DNA from: Sequoia sempervirens
Taxonomy: Eukaryota; Streptophyta; Pinopsida; Cupressales; Cupressaceae
Length of the DNA: 64,000 nt
Direction of reading: 5' to 3'
Assembly: GCA_007258455.2 (NCBI GenBank)
Contig: VDFB02270651.1
Span: 493,342,320 to 493,406,319 of the forward strand
Shown: piece after piece, positions 1-10,779 of the stretch
Position numbering within the stretch: position 1 is the first letter of the stretch
Layout: each line of letters begins with the position of its first letter
Program-made: the position numbers and the translations under genes
Notes under the pieces: model-generated
What the model saw: the letters and a program-made list of their open reading frames with translations, nothing else
What the model was told of the DNA's origin: nothing
The model's database searches: none

Positions 1-385
1 ATACCTTTTTCTGCACATACAACCATAGCTAGGTTTTCCATAGCTCAAACTCCAATTATCTTCAGGAACACTCCAAAAGTACTACAATTATTCAAATGCT
101 CAAATGAACAAAATGCCTTAATCATTTTATTTATAAAATAACGATTTACCCTAAATCACATTTATTGCGGTAGATTCAAAAAGCTGCTAAAAACTCCTTT
201 TTACACAGACAAACCCTATTTTTCTCCGCAAAGAATCATCTCTTCATATTTTCTACTGGTTCCTTTTCTAGAACGTCTGAAAACTCAATCTTCATCTTTC
301 TTCCTCATGTTTGCCTCAGACACACTATCTATCCAGGGGGTTCTTATAATTTTCTGATAAAGCTCCCCCTGCAACCTTGCTAGGT

Positions 386-1287
386 CTAATTACCGAATAA
401 ATTGTCTGTACCAGATGAGGGCACAAACTCATCAGTTGTCTTTGGTTCTTTTTTCTTTCTCCAAATCTTGATCATCTCTTGCTTAATCTCATCTTTGTCA
501 ATCTTCTTCATAAATTCATTCTTTTTTTTTGGATTGGTTTCCTTGTTCTTCTTGCTTTTGCAGACTCTTGAAATATGTCCCAGTTTGTTGTAGTTATAGT
601 AGACAATATTCCTTTGATTAGATTGATTAGCTTTATGTCCACACATGTTACAAGTATAGTAATTTAGCCATTGAAATATTGAATCATTCTTCTTGCATTA
701 AATTGATTCATTATCGTGGTTCTACATTCAATTTCCCTATGTCCAAATCTTTTGTATGCAAAACATTGACCAGAGAAAGGACCAACGAATTGATTCATCC
801 TACTTCTACACTCAGCTGCCCTATGACCAAACTTATTGCATGAAAAACAAGTGCCATTAAAAGAAGGGTACCTTTGTGCATTAGGCTGTCTCACTGGAGG
901 TCTCCTAGTAGAGTTTCTTGAATATTCTTTTGGCTTTCCTTTATCCAAAGTCTTTTGATTATTCTTAGTTTTAGAGCTTTCACTGACATCATTTCCCAAA
1001 CCACCTTTGTATTTCCTTGGTTTTTGTCCTGCAATTAATTCATTAAGCCTATTTGAGCTAGATTTGAATTTTTTTTCACAAATTTTCTCCTTTTGTAGAT
1101 CCACTTTCAGGTTCACAATTTCTTGTTCAAGCTTGGTGCAATCTTCATACTTTCTTTGTACCAACTTGTTTAGACACTCTTCAATTATTTTCTTCTCTTC
1201 CACTTGAACTTTCAAACTAGAAATATCTTCATTAGCCTTCTTCAATTGATCAATTACTTCCTTATGCCTGTCTTTGAATCTTTTCAA
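386..1287 (-). pseudogene. retrotransposon gag with degenerate CCHC zinc knuckles
   Basis: This is a nucleocapsid/gag-like frame. The first 70 or so residues are rich in Lys, Glu and Leu and look coiled-coil. A basic Ser/Arg/Pro-rich linker follows, then three CX2CX4HX4C-type knuckles. The first is intact (CFSCNKFGHRAAEC); in the second the second Cys is Tyr (CFAYKRFGHREIEC); in the third the first two Cys are Tyr (YYNYNKLGHISRVC). A further CNMCGH start lies near 640. The frame stops at 664 and continues in another frame from 646 to 386, so there is a frameshift around 650-665. In an active element gag would form the virus-like particle and bind RNA. A retroelement origin is well supported; copia rather than gypsy is less certain. 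Confidence 0.7.
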
Positions 1288-1452
1288 TTTTCAGACACAT
1301 TCATTCGCATCTTCAAGATTTTCTTTCACATCTTTGTTTTCTCTTTCAACCTTGTCGAGATCTTCAAGAGTAGTCTAGAGCTCCCCTTTATCATTCATTT
1401 CTTCCATCTTCAGGATCCCCCTCAAGCTGTTAGGCTTTATTGGAAGAACCAA

Positions 1453-1464
1453 GCTCTGATACCA
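1453..1464 (-). promoter_or_regulatory. primer binding site (tRNA-iMet type)
   Basis: The minus strand reads TGGTATCAGAGC, the sequence complementary to the 3' end of plant initiator-Met tRNA and the usual (-)strand primer site of plant copia and some gypsy elements. It sits next to the inner edge of the LTR. Confidence 0.85.
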
Positions 1465-1465
1465 A

Positions 1466-2437
1466 TTTTTAAAGATCTAAGATACTGAGAGGGGGGTGAA
1501 TCAACATCTTAAATTTTCTGATTAGATACCATCCAATTATTCCAATGCAAATAATAGAAAAGATAAATAAAAGCATTAACAAAACATGAAATCAGAGAAC
1601 ACAAGAACACTAGGATTTTTACGTGGAAAAACCAAAATGGGAAAAACCATGGTGAGTGTTAGCCCACAATATTATATAACCAGTTATAGAATATTACAAA
1701 ATGGATGGCTCACTGCCAGGACTCATTGTCCAGAAACAAAGGCTCATTGCGTACATAATTACAATGATTGAATGGATTTCAACCAGAACATGAACTGACA
1801 GAGTACACCTAATAAGTGTAGATTCAGTTCCAAACAAAGATCAATAAATGAACTTAACACATTTCATCATGTTTGGATTACCTCACTTCTTCACACAAAA
1901 TCACACTCCTTCAAAAACTGTCTATTATGTATACCCGATCTTCACAAGCATCAATTAGGTCAACCTAATTAGATGCACTTCATATTTACCAAGAATATTA
2001 TCTTTCAACCTCAAGCTTTGAAAAAGGATAAATCACATGCTTCAATAAGTCGACATAGACTTAAAATAGGTCGCACATATATCCGCATAACAAGACTATT
2101 TTCTTCTTTACACAATTTATCAAGGAAGTCGGCCATAATTAAACTTCAATCCAAAAAACAAAACCATTTTGTATGAGCACCAGATACATGAAAAATTGCA
2201 TGTACATGCTCCCAACACTTGTAAACCATTTCAAAAAATTGCAAGCAATAATGCTCACTAGAAAATGAATGTAGATCAAAATACCAGAGGATTTAAGCAA
2301 AATACCGGTTCAAATACCAGACTAGAATACCAAAGTAATTGTAGCCTTGATATTGTAGTTGCAACTTGTATATCATGGTAACATCAATGACAAACAAAAA
2401 GTAACAAAATGAGATGTTCTTCTTCATTTTTCCAACA
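1466..2437 (-). repeat. putative 5' LTR of the minus-strand copia-like element
   Basis: The outer end is taken at 2437, where the minus strand begins TGTTGGAAAAATG, a typical LTR start. The inner end abuts the PBS near 1465; the expected CA terminus is degraded there, and an alternative inner end is 1485. A GGGGGGTGAATC-like motif just inside the inner end is common at LTR 3' ends of plant copia elements. The partner LTR is outside the window, so the borders cannot be confirmed by comparison. Confidence 0.5.
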
Positions 2438-2470
2438 CATAACCTCTTTTTTTAAAGGTTCATAGCTAAG

Positions 2471-2872
2471 TCATAAGGCTTTAGCTATTTGCTTGGGCAT
2501 GACTATGGTACTAGCACCAAAGTCAATCATAGAATTGTGCAACAACTTCTTTCCAACAATAAGAGTTAGGAAAAAGGGTTTCAGTTTTGGCTTTCCTCTA
2601 ACTTCGGTAGAGGCTTCCTCTACACTTTTTGTGAGGACTTTGGCCAAGGGTGATGGATCAACGGTCTTTCCCTTGAGTGATTGCTCTATTAGCTCAGTGC
2701 TTGCATCTTCGAGTAGGGCCTTCTTTAGTAACCACTTTTGCTTTAGAATAGCTAAGATATCCCAAAGAGACACATTAATAGAGGATTTATTCAATTGTTC
2801 CATCACATTGAATGGCAGTGGATCCATAGTTTTTTGTTCCCCAACCCTTGTTATAACGATTTTTCTCCACAA
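2471..2872 (-). pseudogene. gypsy-type retropepsin (aspartic protease) fragment
   Basis: The C-terminal end reads LLHNSMIDFGASTIVMPKQI, which matches the plant gypsy protease active-site region (usually IDSGAS or IDLGAS followed by N(V/I)MP). The catalytic Asp and the Gly-Ala are kept; Phe replaces the usual Ser, Thr or Leu between them. The upstream 100 residues resemble the gag-protease linker of Athila/Tat-like gypsy elements. The frame ends at 2471, soon after the active site, so most of the protease fold and all of RT are missing. Confidence 0.65.
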
Positions 2873-4012
2873 CTGAAATTTTTGTGCAATTATGGAGGTG
2901 CTAGGAGTTTGGTCAAGGACACTTTTGGCTTGTGAGACAATTGGTTTACCTATGAATCTCCTCTTTTATCGAGTGTTGTAATCAAAATACACTTGTGGGG
3001 CCTTTGATGTGGAAGCCTCATTTGCAAACACCACCTCTTCTTGTTCCATCCATGAGAAGAGCATGTGATCTGGAGCTATATCTGTCTCTTGCTCTAGGGA
3101 CATTCCTTGCATTTGCACGGTGAGTACCACATTTTCCATTTATAGAGAGGCATACACATAGCTTCTTGGATCTAATGCCATGCCTTGACTATGTTGTTCT
3201 ACCACTCTTTGTTGTAGATTTCTACATGGGAAATTTTAGGGCATATGTTCTTTATTGTAGGGGAAGCACTAGGGATTGATGTCATCAATGAGATTATTTT
3301 GCCCTGCTGTCAGCTCTCTTCTCAAGCTTGGTTGAACATGCTACAACAGAGTAGGTACCGACACCATTTGATTACTTTTTTGAGTGTGCGTATTTGTGTG
3401 TGAGCCTACTTGGAACTGATTTTGCTGGTAGGGAGATTTTCCACCTTGATAATTTTGGTAAGTTGGCTTCAGAGGCATGGACTGGTTCCGCTTGATGGTA
3501 ATTATTTCATTTGAGATGCTTTGCAACAAATCCTTGACATTGTTTATCTCATCCTTTGAAGAATTAGATGTAGAAGCAACACTCTATGGCGTGCTCGGAT
3601 ACACATACATAGATTGGGGAGGAGCAAGCACACTAGTAGATGCTATCTCCTGGGTGGGAATCGACAACTCTACAAATATAAGCATAGCGGGCCAATGCGG
3701 TAACTTTTTGACATCGATCAAATTATTCTCTGCCTAAGCAACAATGCTATATGGACCTAGCAAGGTGTTTCCACCAAGGGATTGGATCATCACTGAAATT
3801 TCAGCATTGAGAGACTTCAGATAGAACATGAATGCCAAATCTACAGGTGAATGAATTATAGGCTGAATCCTTTGCCAAGTCCTGTGAAACCGAGTATTAA
3901 AGTCAGTCATGGCTTCCTAAGGGGACCGCTTTATGGTCGCCAGCTACTGATATAGCGAAGATTGATCTCCATTATTTGAAAATATCTCATAGAAAGGATC
4001 TTTGAGCTGATC

Positions 4013-4279
4013 CTAGGTACCGATAGTATTGGCTCCCAAAGTGCGATACCAATCTAGCACTCTACCTTTGAAAGAGGTTGAGAGCAACCTTAGCACGAAA
4101 TTTTGGTTGGTAACACCATGCACCAAACACATGTCCGCCACATCTTGCAGGTGTTCAGATGGTGTTTTTGAGCCTTCCTTGATGAATTTTGGTAAAAATT
4201 TTAAAGCAGAGGTTGGGATAGGGACCCAAACGATGGGTGCTAATAGTGCTATAAGAGGGATTTCGACATCCCATGCCAC
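4013..4279 (-). pseudogene. gypsy gag capsid-like domain fragment
   Basis: Eighty-eight residues resemble the retrotransposon gag domain: a Phe-rich start (LPKFIKEGSKTPSEHLQDV), a central helix pattern, and the family hallmark FKGRVLDWYRTL, comparable with L(x)G(x)A(x)xWY in other plant gag proteins. The match to the family continues to the left in other frames (about 4010-3340). It would form the capsid shell of the particle; here it is only a fragment. Confidence 0.65.
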
Positions 4280-4300
4280 ATAATTTATGTTAGCAATCGG

Positions 4301-5659
4301 TTCTAGTTCGTACTATTACTAGCAGTGGCACTAGCAGGCCAGGGTTATGGCTCATACACTCACTTTAGATATAGATACATTTAAGCAGTCCCATTGGGTA
4401 TGCTAGAAAAAGAAATTGTTGATGCCTGAAAATTTCAAGCAACGACCTTATGGGAAACTCATTTAATGGGGGGACCAATTGTGCTAAACTGAATGACCTC
4501 CAGGTTTTTTAAAGAAGCCGACTCCTATATTTGGGGGGTTTGGAATGGGAAAAAAGAAGCAAATATATAAAATAAAGATCTAACCTAAGGTGATGCGCCA
4601 AGATGTAGGTTTGGGTATGACAAATCTTCCTTTTAGATGGGATTTAAGGGTCCGTTCAGCAATCTACATGTCCAGAAATAATAGAGAGAAAAGATGGAAA
4701 GCCTAAGAAGTTTATCGAATAACATAAAATAATTTCCATAGACATTTACTAATAAGAAGAGTCCAAGACATGGTCTGAATCAACAAACTTATATTGAAAT
4801 TATAGAAGTTCTACAAATAAACTACTCAGTACAATAACATAGTAAAATATTTGGTTAATGAGCTAAGAAATAGAAAGGTCGAACAACAATGACATAATCT
4901 GTGAGTCTTAAAACAATAATCTAAAACAATACAAAGGCTTGGTGTCTATCACAATCTTTTTTTGTATCCTTCGAACTCATAACCACTTTTTGGAGAGCTA
5001 AAGTAGTATATATACAAAAGCATCCCACTGCTTGAGAGCCAGTAACATAAAATATTCCTTGGCACGAGCAATGATGTCCATCAATCATTTCCCATGGCCG
5101 TTGGAATAGAAAAAGATTCTGAATCATAGAAAGCAGTCACCTTCGAACTAGATGCACCCCCCTACAAATGATGACTATGGTCCCAATGTGGAAGCAACAA
5201 AATTACCATAAAGATACATGTCGCTTGCCCACATAGTTGGCTAGGACATGTGGCAATAGGATAGGGCTTGTTGCTCACTCTTCCCTTCTAGTGTTGAAAA
5301 TCCCCACAGAGAAGACATTTGGAGAAGTCTTTGTTTTGAGTGCTACTGTGGGGTCCGCCAAAAGGTGCCCACAAAATGATGCTACGTGGCACACGAAGGA
5401 AGCTTGGTAGAGAAGTAAAGGGAAGTGGGCTCACAAAGGCCTATGCTGCTAACATGTGGAGACATGATAGGGCTCGATAGAGTAGAAGGGGAAGACATCT
5501 TTGCAAGGAGTGTGTGACAGACACATGGAGGCAGTAGGCAAAACTCTTCAAAAGGGGCTCGAAGATATATAAGCATATGAGGCGCGGGCCGGGGCTAAGC
5601 AAAACAATATTATTAACCCAAAGAGAGCTCAAGGGATTTTCAATCCGCAACTACACTCC
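4301..5659. other. no gene recognised; possible degraded LTR or promoter segment
   Basis: No coding region with family resemblance was found. Only short open frames occur, on the minus strand (5127-4921 and 5650-5382), and none has support. The end (about 5330-5650) is more GC-rich and contains a TATATAAG motif at 5566-5573 followed by a GC-rich stretch, which resembles the promoter part of an LTR. No partner copy was found, so this is a weak suggestion. Confidence 0.35.
5566..5573 (+). promoter_or_regulatory. TATA-box-like motif
   Basis: TATATAAG sits about 85 bases upstream of the start of the unknown broken ORF at 5660. Spacing and sequence fit a pol II core promoter, possibly of a retroelement. 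There is no other support. Confidence 0.25.
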
Positions 5660-6571
5660 ATGGATTCCATCCTATCAGTAATGTATAAATGCTTAAAGAT
5701 CCCATTTGGAAATGAGATCTTTATTGTGCATCACATCTTTAATCATTTGTCTTCCCATGGGAATTTCTCATTGGATTTCTTTTGGCCCAAACCCATGGAA
5801 CCTATTAAACCTTGTGAGCACCTTTTTTTTAAATCTTATAAAAAAATCAAGGCAAAGCACATAGAAAAATTGTACCTTAGCAACATGCCTCAACCCATGA
5901 TTGAACCAAAAGCCCTTCCAAGTAACCAAGACCAACCCATGAAAAATCCTTTTCCTATCTCATATTTAAAAGACCAAGAGATAACAATGTGAGTCCTACT
6001 GTCCCTCCTAAGATCAATAAGTTTATAAAGCTAAAAATAAAGTGGTTGAACAACCTCCCATGGTTCCTTTTGTCCTCCCTTAAGGGAAGAAAAGAAACCT
6101 ATGGTTGATAAACCCACTCCTACACAATCACAACTTGAAAATTGTACAAAGAGAAATAAGTATGCTAAAGAGCGTAGGAATAGACGTCGTGCTATTGCTT
6201 GAAGATTAAAAGTAGAGAATAAAATAGAAAAGCAAGATCAAACACTAATTGAAGTAAAGCAAGATGATTCTCCACCTCTGCCACACCCAAAACAATTAAA
6301 ACAACAAGAAAATTCAATGGAAATTGTCATAAGGCCTCTTGTTGTGATTAACTTGGATGATGATGATGAGATTGCTAAAATTGGTGAGGAAGTGCATAAT
6401 GAGCTAAATTTACTATTTTCCTCTTCCATGAGCTTAGATGATAACAAATGTGATGATCCTCCTATCAAGAGTGACTCACCATGCATTGAACCTAGTGATG
6501 ATCCTAATACAACACTTGTCGTTGTCCCTTTGGTTAGTTGTCTACCTTCCACATATGATGAACAAGATTGA
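5660..6571 (+). pseudogene. unrecognised broken ORF
   Basis: A single reading frame can be followed from the ATG at 5660 to a stop at 6569-6571, interrupted by several in-frame stops between 5990 and 6210. The first 110 residues are rich in Lys, Pro, His and Phe. The middle has a basic Arg/Lys cluster (around 6155-6200). The last 85 residues are acidic and Asp/Ser-rich. Frame consistency over about 900 bases suggests one ancestral protein of about 300 residues. I recognise no family; given its surroundings it may be a retroelement accessory or gag-like ORF. From 6377 on it is duplicated at 34895-35089, which covers the end of the ORF in copy B. Confidence 0.4.
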
Positions 6572-8180
6572 CATGAAAATGACCTGCTATAGGTTGACTC
6601 ACATGTGCCATACTAGCATTGTCTTTGTATTATTTTTAAGTTCTTTGTGATTGCATGTGCTTAATGTGATCCCCCATATAATGCTTCTTGGTGTGCCTTT
6701 ATATGTTTGTGAGCCTACTTTGGATGACCCTTGTCACTTCATTGGTGCAAGGATACAAAGGAAGCAAATATGTTGTGACATTCTTCTATTTATATCTACA
6801 TTCTTCTATATGCCGTAATCTTTATCTGTTGTCTTGTGTTTTCCTTTTGGGGATGACACAAGGCATTGAGACATTCAAGTCTCTTCCATGTTGACCCAAA
6901 AGCTTCCACTTGTTCTCTCTCTCTCTCTATGTTTCATTCTTCCTTTTTGCTCGTTGTTTCATGAGTTATTTGGAGAATGGTGATGGTTCCAAGCTCGATT
7001 ATATCACTGCAACAATGATAAATGCTAACCCCAGATCAATGGATCCCTTATGTGTTATCTTAGGATTGCATATGGGGGAAACCTCCTTTTCATGACGTAG
7101 CTCTATCTTGGAAACATATGTTTTACATAGGGCTTTCCAAATAAAGTTCTCATGTATTAACATTTATCATATTCTACTTTAAAGTAATTGCTCACAACAT
7201 GCTATTTAATAATTTATTTAAAGTGGGAGCATATGTGTCCTTGCTCATTGTTTTCTTCAAAGTGTGGTCTTCTTACTTCACGTGGTGTGTCTTCTTGGTA
7301 TTGTCATTGGGTTTGATGTACTTCAAGATTGCAACCTTTCTTAGCATATAACATTCCTCTTAGTGGTGATGCTACGACTTGTATGCCCTAATTTGTGAAT
7401 ATTTTATCCTCAACTAGTCCTTTCTTGGAGACATTAAGCATGATGTTCCCTAAGGTGAAACCTTTTATGAACTAATAAAAATCCCTTTGAATATACTATT
7501 GCATGTATCAAGGCCACCAAGCATAACACAACTTGCTTGCCAATGGAGCATTTATGTTTTTCACGACCACCAAGCATAACACAACTTGCTTGCCAGTGGA
7601 GCCTTGTTCTTCATGAGTGCTTAGACTTGCTAGCCTTGTGACCATTTCTGTGGCACCTTATCAAAGTTATCAGGAGGTATAAATTTGGTATGGTTAGTAC
7701 AATGGGAACCTGTAGACCTGGCATGAATTTCCCATTAGCCACTTTTTGGGGCTCACCTAGTGGACAACAAATTTCACTAGCCCATGTGAGTACATTTTGT
7801 TTGCATAGTGGACAACGGGTTTCCACTTGTGAACATTTTTGGACAAACTACTAAGGCTTGATCCATATCGATTGGACAAATAGTTGAAGCTTGATCTACC
7901 CTCCTCCCCTCTCTCTCCTTCTTCTCTAATTTTGGAATTGTATGTGTGTGTGTATCTTGTCTTGCTATTGCATATTTAACATAGGCATGTGTCTCTTTGT
8001 GCCTTTGTTGGTTTGCTGTGAGATCTTAGATCTTGGGGGCTTGATCATCCTCCTTGACCTTTGTTTTCTTATCTTTCCAATAGTTGTACAATTAGACCTT
8101 TCTTGAAACTTGTTTGACTGCTTTAGTGTGAGTTTGATGTAGGGATCATCCTCTCACTAAAGTGTGGGCTAAATGTAGTG
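6572..8180. other. non-coding stretch of copy A
   Basis: No gene was recognised. Short open frames at 6688-7095 (+) and 7611-7826 (-) lack family resemblance. A CT-rich microsatellite lies at 6914-6926 and a 36-bp direct repeat at 7514-7602. The stretch is almost identical in copy B (35090-36683), with no difference noticed over the first 900 bases. Confidence 0.6.
7514..7602. repeat. two 36-bp direct repeats
   Basis: Units at 7514-7549 and 7567-7602 share CCACCAAGCATAACACAACT and the following 16 bases with one mismatch, separated by 17 bases. The same pair is in copy B at 36029-36064 and 36082-36117. Confidence 0.85.
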
Positions 8181-8184
8181 TCAA

Positions 8185-8615
8185 AAAATGTGGTCGATTT
8201 GGAGATCTGATGCAAAGATGCAAAGTTCCTATGAATATCTTAGGGGATTTATGTGGTTGATTTGGAGATTTGATGCAGTTGTTTGATGAGTATGGATCTC
8301 CATCAATGATAGGAGATATAACATACATTGATTATCTTTTTCTTGGAGGATTATGTTGAACAATGACAACACAGTTTAGAAACAATTGCACGTTTGCTTG
8401 CCCTCAAGGTCAATCATCTAAACACTGTGCATTTGATTCGTGGAAATCATGAAGGTTCTGAAATTAACACACTATTTGATTTTCGGGTTGAGTGTATTGA
8501 ACAATTGGGTGAGAGAGAAGGAATATGGGTGTGGCAAATAATTAATCAACTATTTAACTGGTTGCTTTTGGTTGTTGTAATAGAACAGGCGTCCTTCGAT
8601 TTTATTAGACATAAG
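8185..8615 (+). pseudogene. BSU1/BSL-type Ser/Thr phosphatase fragment, copy A
   Basis: Pieces in two frames match the PP1-like catalytic domain of the plant BSU1-like (Kelch plus phosphatase) family, which in intact form acts in brassinosteroid signalling. The first piece (8230-8330) corresponds to the GDLHGQFGDLMRLFDEYGSP region, here with His changed to Cys and a stop in place of Gln. It continues through IDYLFLG but has lost the metal-binding GDYVDRG. The second piece (8394-8590) keeps LIRGNHEGSEIN, the RGNHE motif, and the following IECIEQLGEREGIW-like block. About 60 bases are partly duplicated (8188-8213 resembles 8252-8277). The fragment ends about 30 bases before the copia element; the rest of the domain and the Kelch repeats are absent. 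Adjacent conserved blocks are contiguous, so it may derive from cDNA or one exon. Confidence 0.75.
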
Positions 8616-8642
8616 TGATGTAGTTGGGTATGTGAACTGATT

Positions 8643-8647
8643 AAACA
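8643..8647. repeat. target site duplication AAACA, left side of copia A
   Basis: AAACA immediately precedes the 5' LTR and is repeated at 14051-14055 immediately after the 3' LTR, as expected for 5-bp staggered integration. Confidence 0.9.
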
Positions 8648-9295
8648 TGAAGGCACTAATGCTTAATTCTAGCGTAGCAGTTTGATGAAGACAGGTTGCA
8701 TTCTCCACTGCCCAAGTATGCTTGATAGTTAATATGTTTGTTGTCCTCTTTTTATCCAAAATTTTAAAGTTTTTGGGAGATGTAAATACGTTGGTGTAAC
8801 AATTTTGACACTTATAATGTGATGTGACAGTTTTTAATACCCTCTCTTCAAAAGTCCCACACAACTGCACATATAAAGGAGGTTTTTACATTATTGAAAT
8901 AACATTATTTTTTGTTTTGGTACACTCCTGTTCTACTCCCTGTAGGTTTTGTGTAGAATCTCCTATAGGATACAAAAGTGCAGATGCTATTAGCATCAAG
9001 TTTCCTTTGTCAAGAATGTACTCATTAGATATTTAAACACTATGTTTAGGATAACTTTTGATCAAATAAATGTTTAGCTTGAATGCAAGTTTACTATGTA
9101 ATTGTATTGTGTAAGCCATGAGAATAGTGAAATGTTTGTTTTAAAGCTTTCTAATGAATAGTACTTTGTCATTGCTATAGCAATGTGTTTCCCTATTTTT
9201 TCCTGTTGTTTTGTATAAAATCCACTCCGCTTCATGAAATGTTTGTGTTGAAATTTTTATATATATGCAAGTGGATTCTCCTCCTAAAACCAAGA
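8648..9295 (+). repeat. 5' LTR of copia A
   Basis: It starts TGAAGGCAC and ends ACCAAGA (the 3' LTR ends ACCAACA, so the terminal CA has mutated). It is 648 bp, longer than the 577-bp 3' LTR because of indels. TATAAAA at 9214-9220 is the likely LTR core promoter. Confidence 0.9.
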
Positions 9296-9296
9296 G

Positions 9297-9308
9297 TGGT
9301 ATCAGAGC
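9297..9308 (+). promoter_or_regulatory. primer binding site of copia A
   Basis: TGGTATCAGAGC, complementary to the initiator-Met tRNA 3' end, one base downstream of the 5' LTR. Confidence 0.95.
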
Positions 9309-9410
9309 ACCAAGAAGCTATAAATTCAACAAAATTAGGTGGGTTTGTTCTCAACAGAGAAGTGAAAAGTTTGTGAGGAGGTTGAGTGAATTGCAGTTTG
9401 AGAAAAAAAT

Positions 9411-10370
9411 ATGACATCCAATGGTTCAAGTTTAACCCAACCTCAAATACTTGTGTTTAATGGAGAAAATTATGATTTTTGGAGTATGAAAATGAAAAAC
9501 TTATTCATATCCCAAAATTTGTGGGAGTTAGTAGAACAAGGATTTACAGAGCCTGCAAATGCTCAAGCTCTTGCAGCCTTAACTCAGGCATAGAGAGATC
9601 AATTGAAATAAAATAGGAAGCAAGACTCAAAAGACCTATTTATTATTCAATAGGTTGTATATGAGTCAATTTTCACTAGAATTGTTGCAACTACAAAATC
9701 CAAACAAGCATGAGATTTCTTGCAAAATCTCTATTAGGGAACACACAAAGTGAAAACAATAAAACTTCAGATGCTCACAAGAGACTTTGAAAACCTGATT
9801 ATGAAACTCTAGTTAGAATCTATGCAAGAGTTTTTCACTCAAGTTAACTTATGAGTGTGGTCAATCAGATTAGATCCTATGGAGAAATTCTAGCAGATCA
9901 AAAGATTATGGAAAAAATCTTGATATGTCTCCCTCCCAATTTGATCCTGTAGTAGTAGCTATTGAAGAGTCAAAAGATTTAAGTCTTCTCTTTGTTAATG
10001 AGCTGATGGGGTCTCTTCAAACCCATGAGCAAAGACTGAATAGGTCTATTGAAAAATTAGTTGCAAAGGCCTTCCAAACCAAGATAAATATCTCAAAGAA
10101 AAAGGAAAAAGGGTCAAAAGAGACATCTCATAGGAATACAAAGAAGTTTAGAGGAAAAGGAAGAAACACTAATTTCAATAGAGGCACTAGTACTACAAAA
10201 AGTAAAAATTATTTTGGAGGAAGAAACTCAAGTGATGGTCAAAAGAGCAATCAAAGTTACGATAAATCACGTGTACAATGTCATTATTGCAAAAAAGTTT
10301 GGGAATTATGAATGAGATTGTTGGAAAAAGAATAAACATCATGCACATTTTTCTGAAGAAAAAGAAGAAT
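9411..10370 (+). pseudogene. copia gag, copy A
   Basis: The first piece starts at the ATG at 9411 and carries the copia gag N-terminal pattern: a short Ser/Thr leader, then FNGENYDFWSMKMKNLF and LWELVEQGF. It stops at 9591-9593. After about 330 bases with several stops the frame resumes at 9925-10311 with a gag C-terminal region (EQRLNR, then a Lys/Arg/Asn/Gly-rich RNA-binding tail). A zinc knuckle starts CHYCKKV at about 10279, but a frameshift ends the frame inside it. The intact protein would package element RNA. Confidence 0.85.
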
Positions 10371-10426
10371 AGTTAAATACTAACCTATTTCTTGCTTGTA
10401 ATGCCACAAAGGAAGACTTAGAAAGT

Positions 10427-10648
10427 GTATGGCTTTTGGATAGTGGTTGTACTAGTCACATGACAAGAAATAAAAATATTTTTGTAAATATGGATGATTC
10501 AACACATGTGAGACTTGGTGATGATAAAGAAGTTGAAGTTTTTGGTAAAGGAACTATTGCATTCAAAGAAAAGCAAGGTCAAGAAAGGTATATATGTGAT
10601 GTTTTGTATGTTCCTGGGTTAGCACATAACATATTGAGCATAGGATAA
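10427..10648 (+). pseudogene. copia protease, copy A
   Basis: WLLDSGCTSHMT is the copia retropepsin active site (catalytic Asp in DSG), followed by the LGD, G(x)G and YVPGLAHNILSIG blocks that close the domain. The start lies upstream in the polyprotein; the ATG at 10436 is only a frame landmark, and the residue before DSG is Met in that frame. A stop follows the IG of the LLSIGQL-type end. This is the cleanest open domain of the element. Confidence 0.9.
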
Positions 10649-10779
10649 CTTGTTGAAAAGGGGTATTCAACAACATTTGGCAATAATGAATGTGTCATTT
10701 GTAGTAAGAAGAAAAATAATCAAATCATGACAAAGGTTGGTATGTTGCAGAATATGATTTTCCCTTTGAGACTTGCATA

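Larger units (their letters stand above)
1..2437 (-). mobile_element. 5' part of a minus-strand Ty1/copia-like LTR retrotransposon
   Basis: Read on the minus strand, this holds a putative LTR (about 2437-1466), an initiator-Met-type primer binding site (1464-1453) and a gag-like reading frame with zinc knuckles (1287-386). Protease, integrase and RT would lie to the left, outside the window. The LTR, PBS, gag order fixes the orientation. Gag is broken, so this copy is inactive. Assignment to copia rests on the PBS type and the coiled-coil plus CCHC gag; no pol is visible to confirm it. Confidence 0.65.
2460..4300 (-). mobile_element. decayed Ty3/gypsy gag-protease relic
   Basis: Minus-strand retroelement remains run from a gag core (4279-4013) through Gln/Ser/Pro-rich linker pieces (3529-3341) to a retropepsin (2872-2471). 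Stops and frameshifts separate the pieces. No LTR, RT or integrase was seen on either side, so this is a fragment, possibly cut by the neighbouring copia-like insertion whose LTR ends at 2437. Confidence 0.7.

Noticed and set aside
7514..7602. CRISPR-like repeat pair
   Set aside because: Only two units in a plant intergenic region; a simple local duplication.
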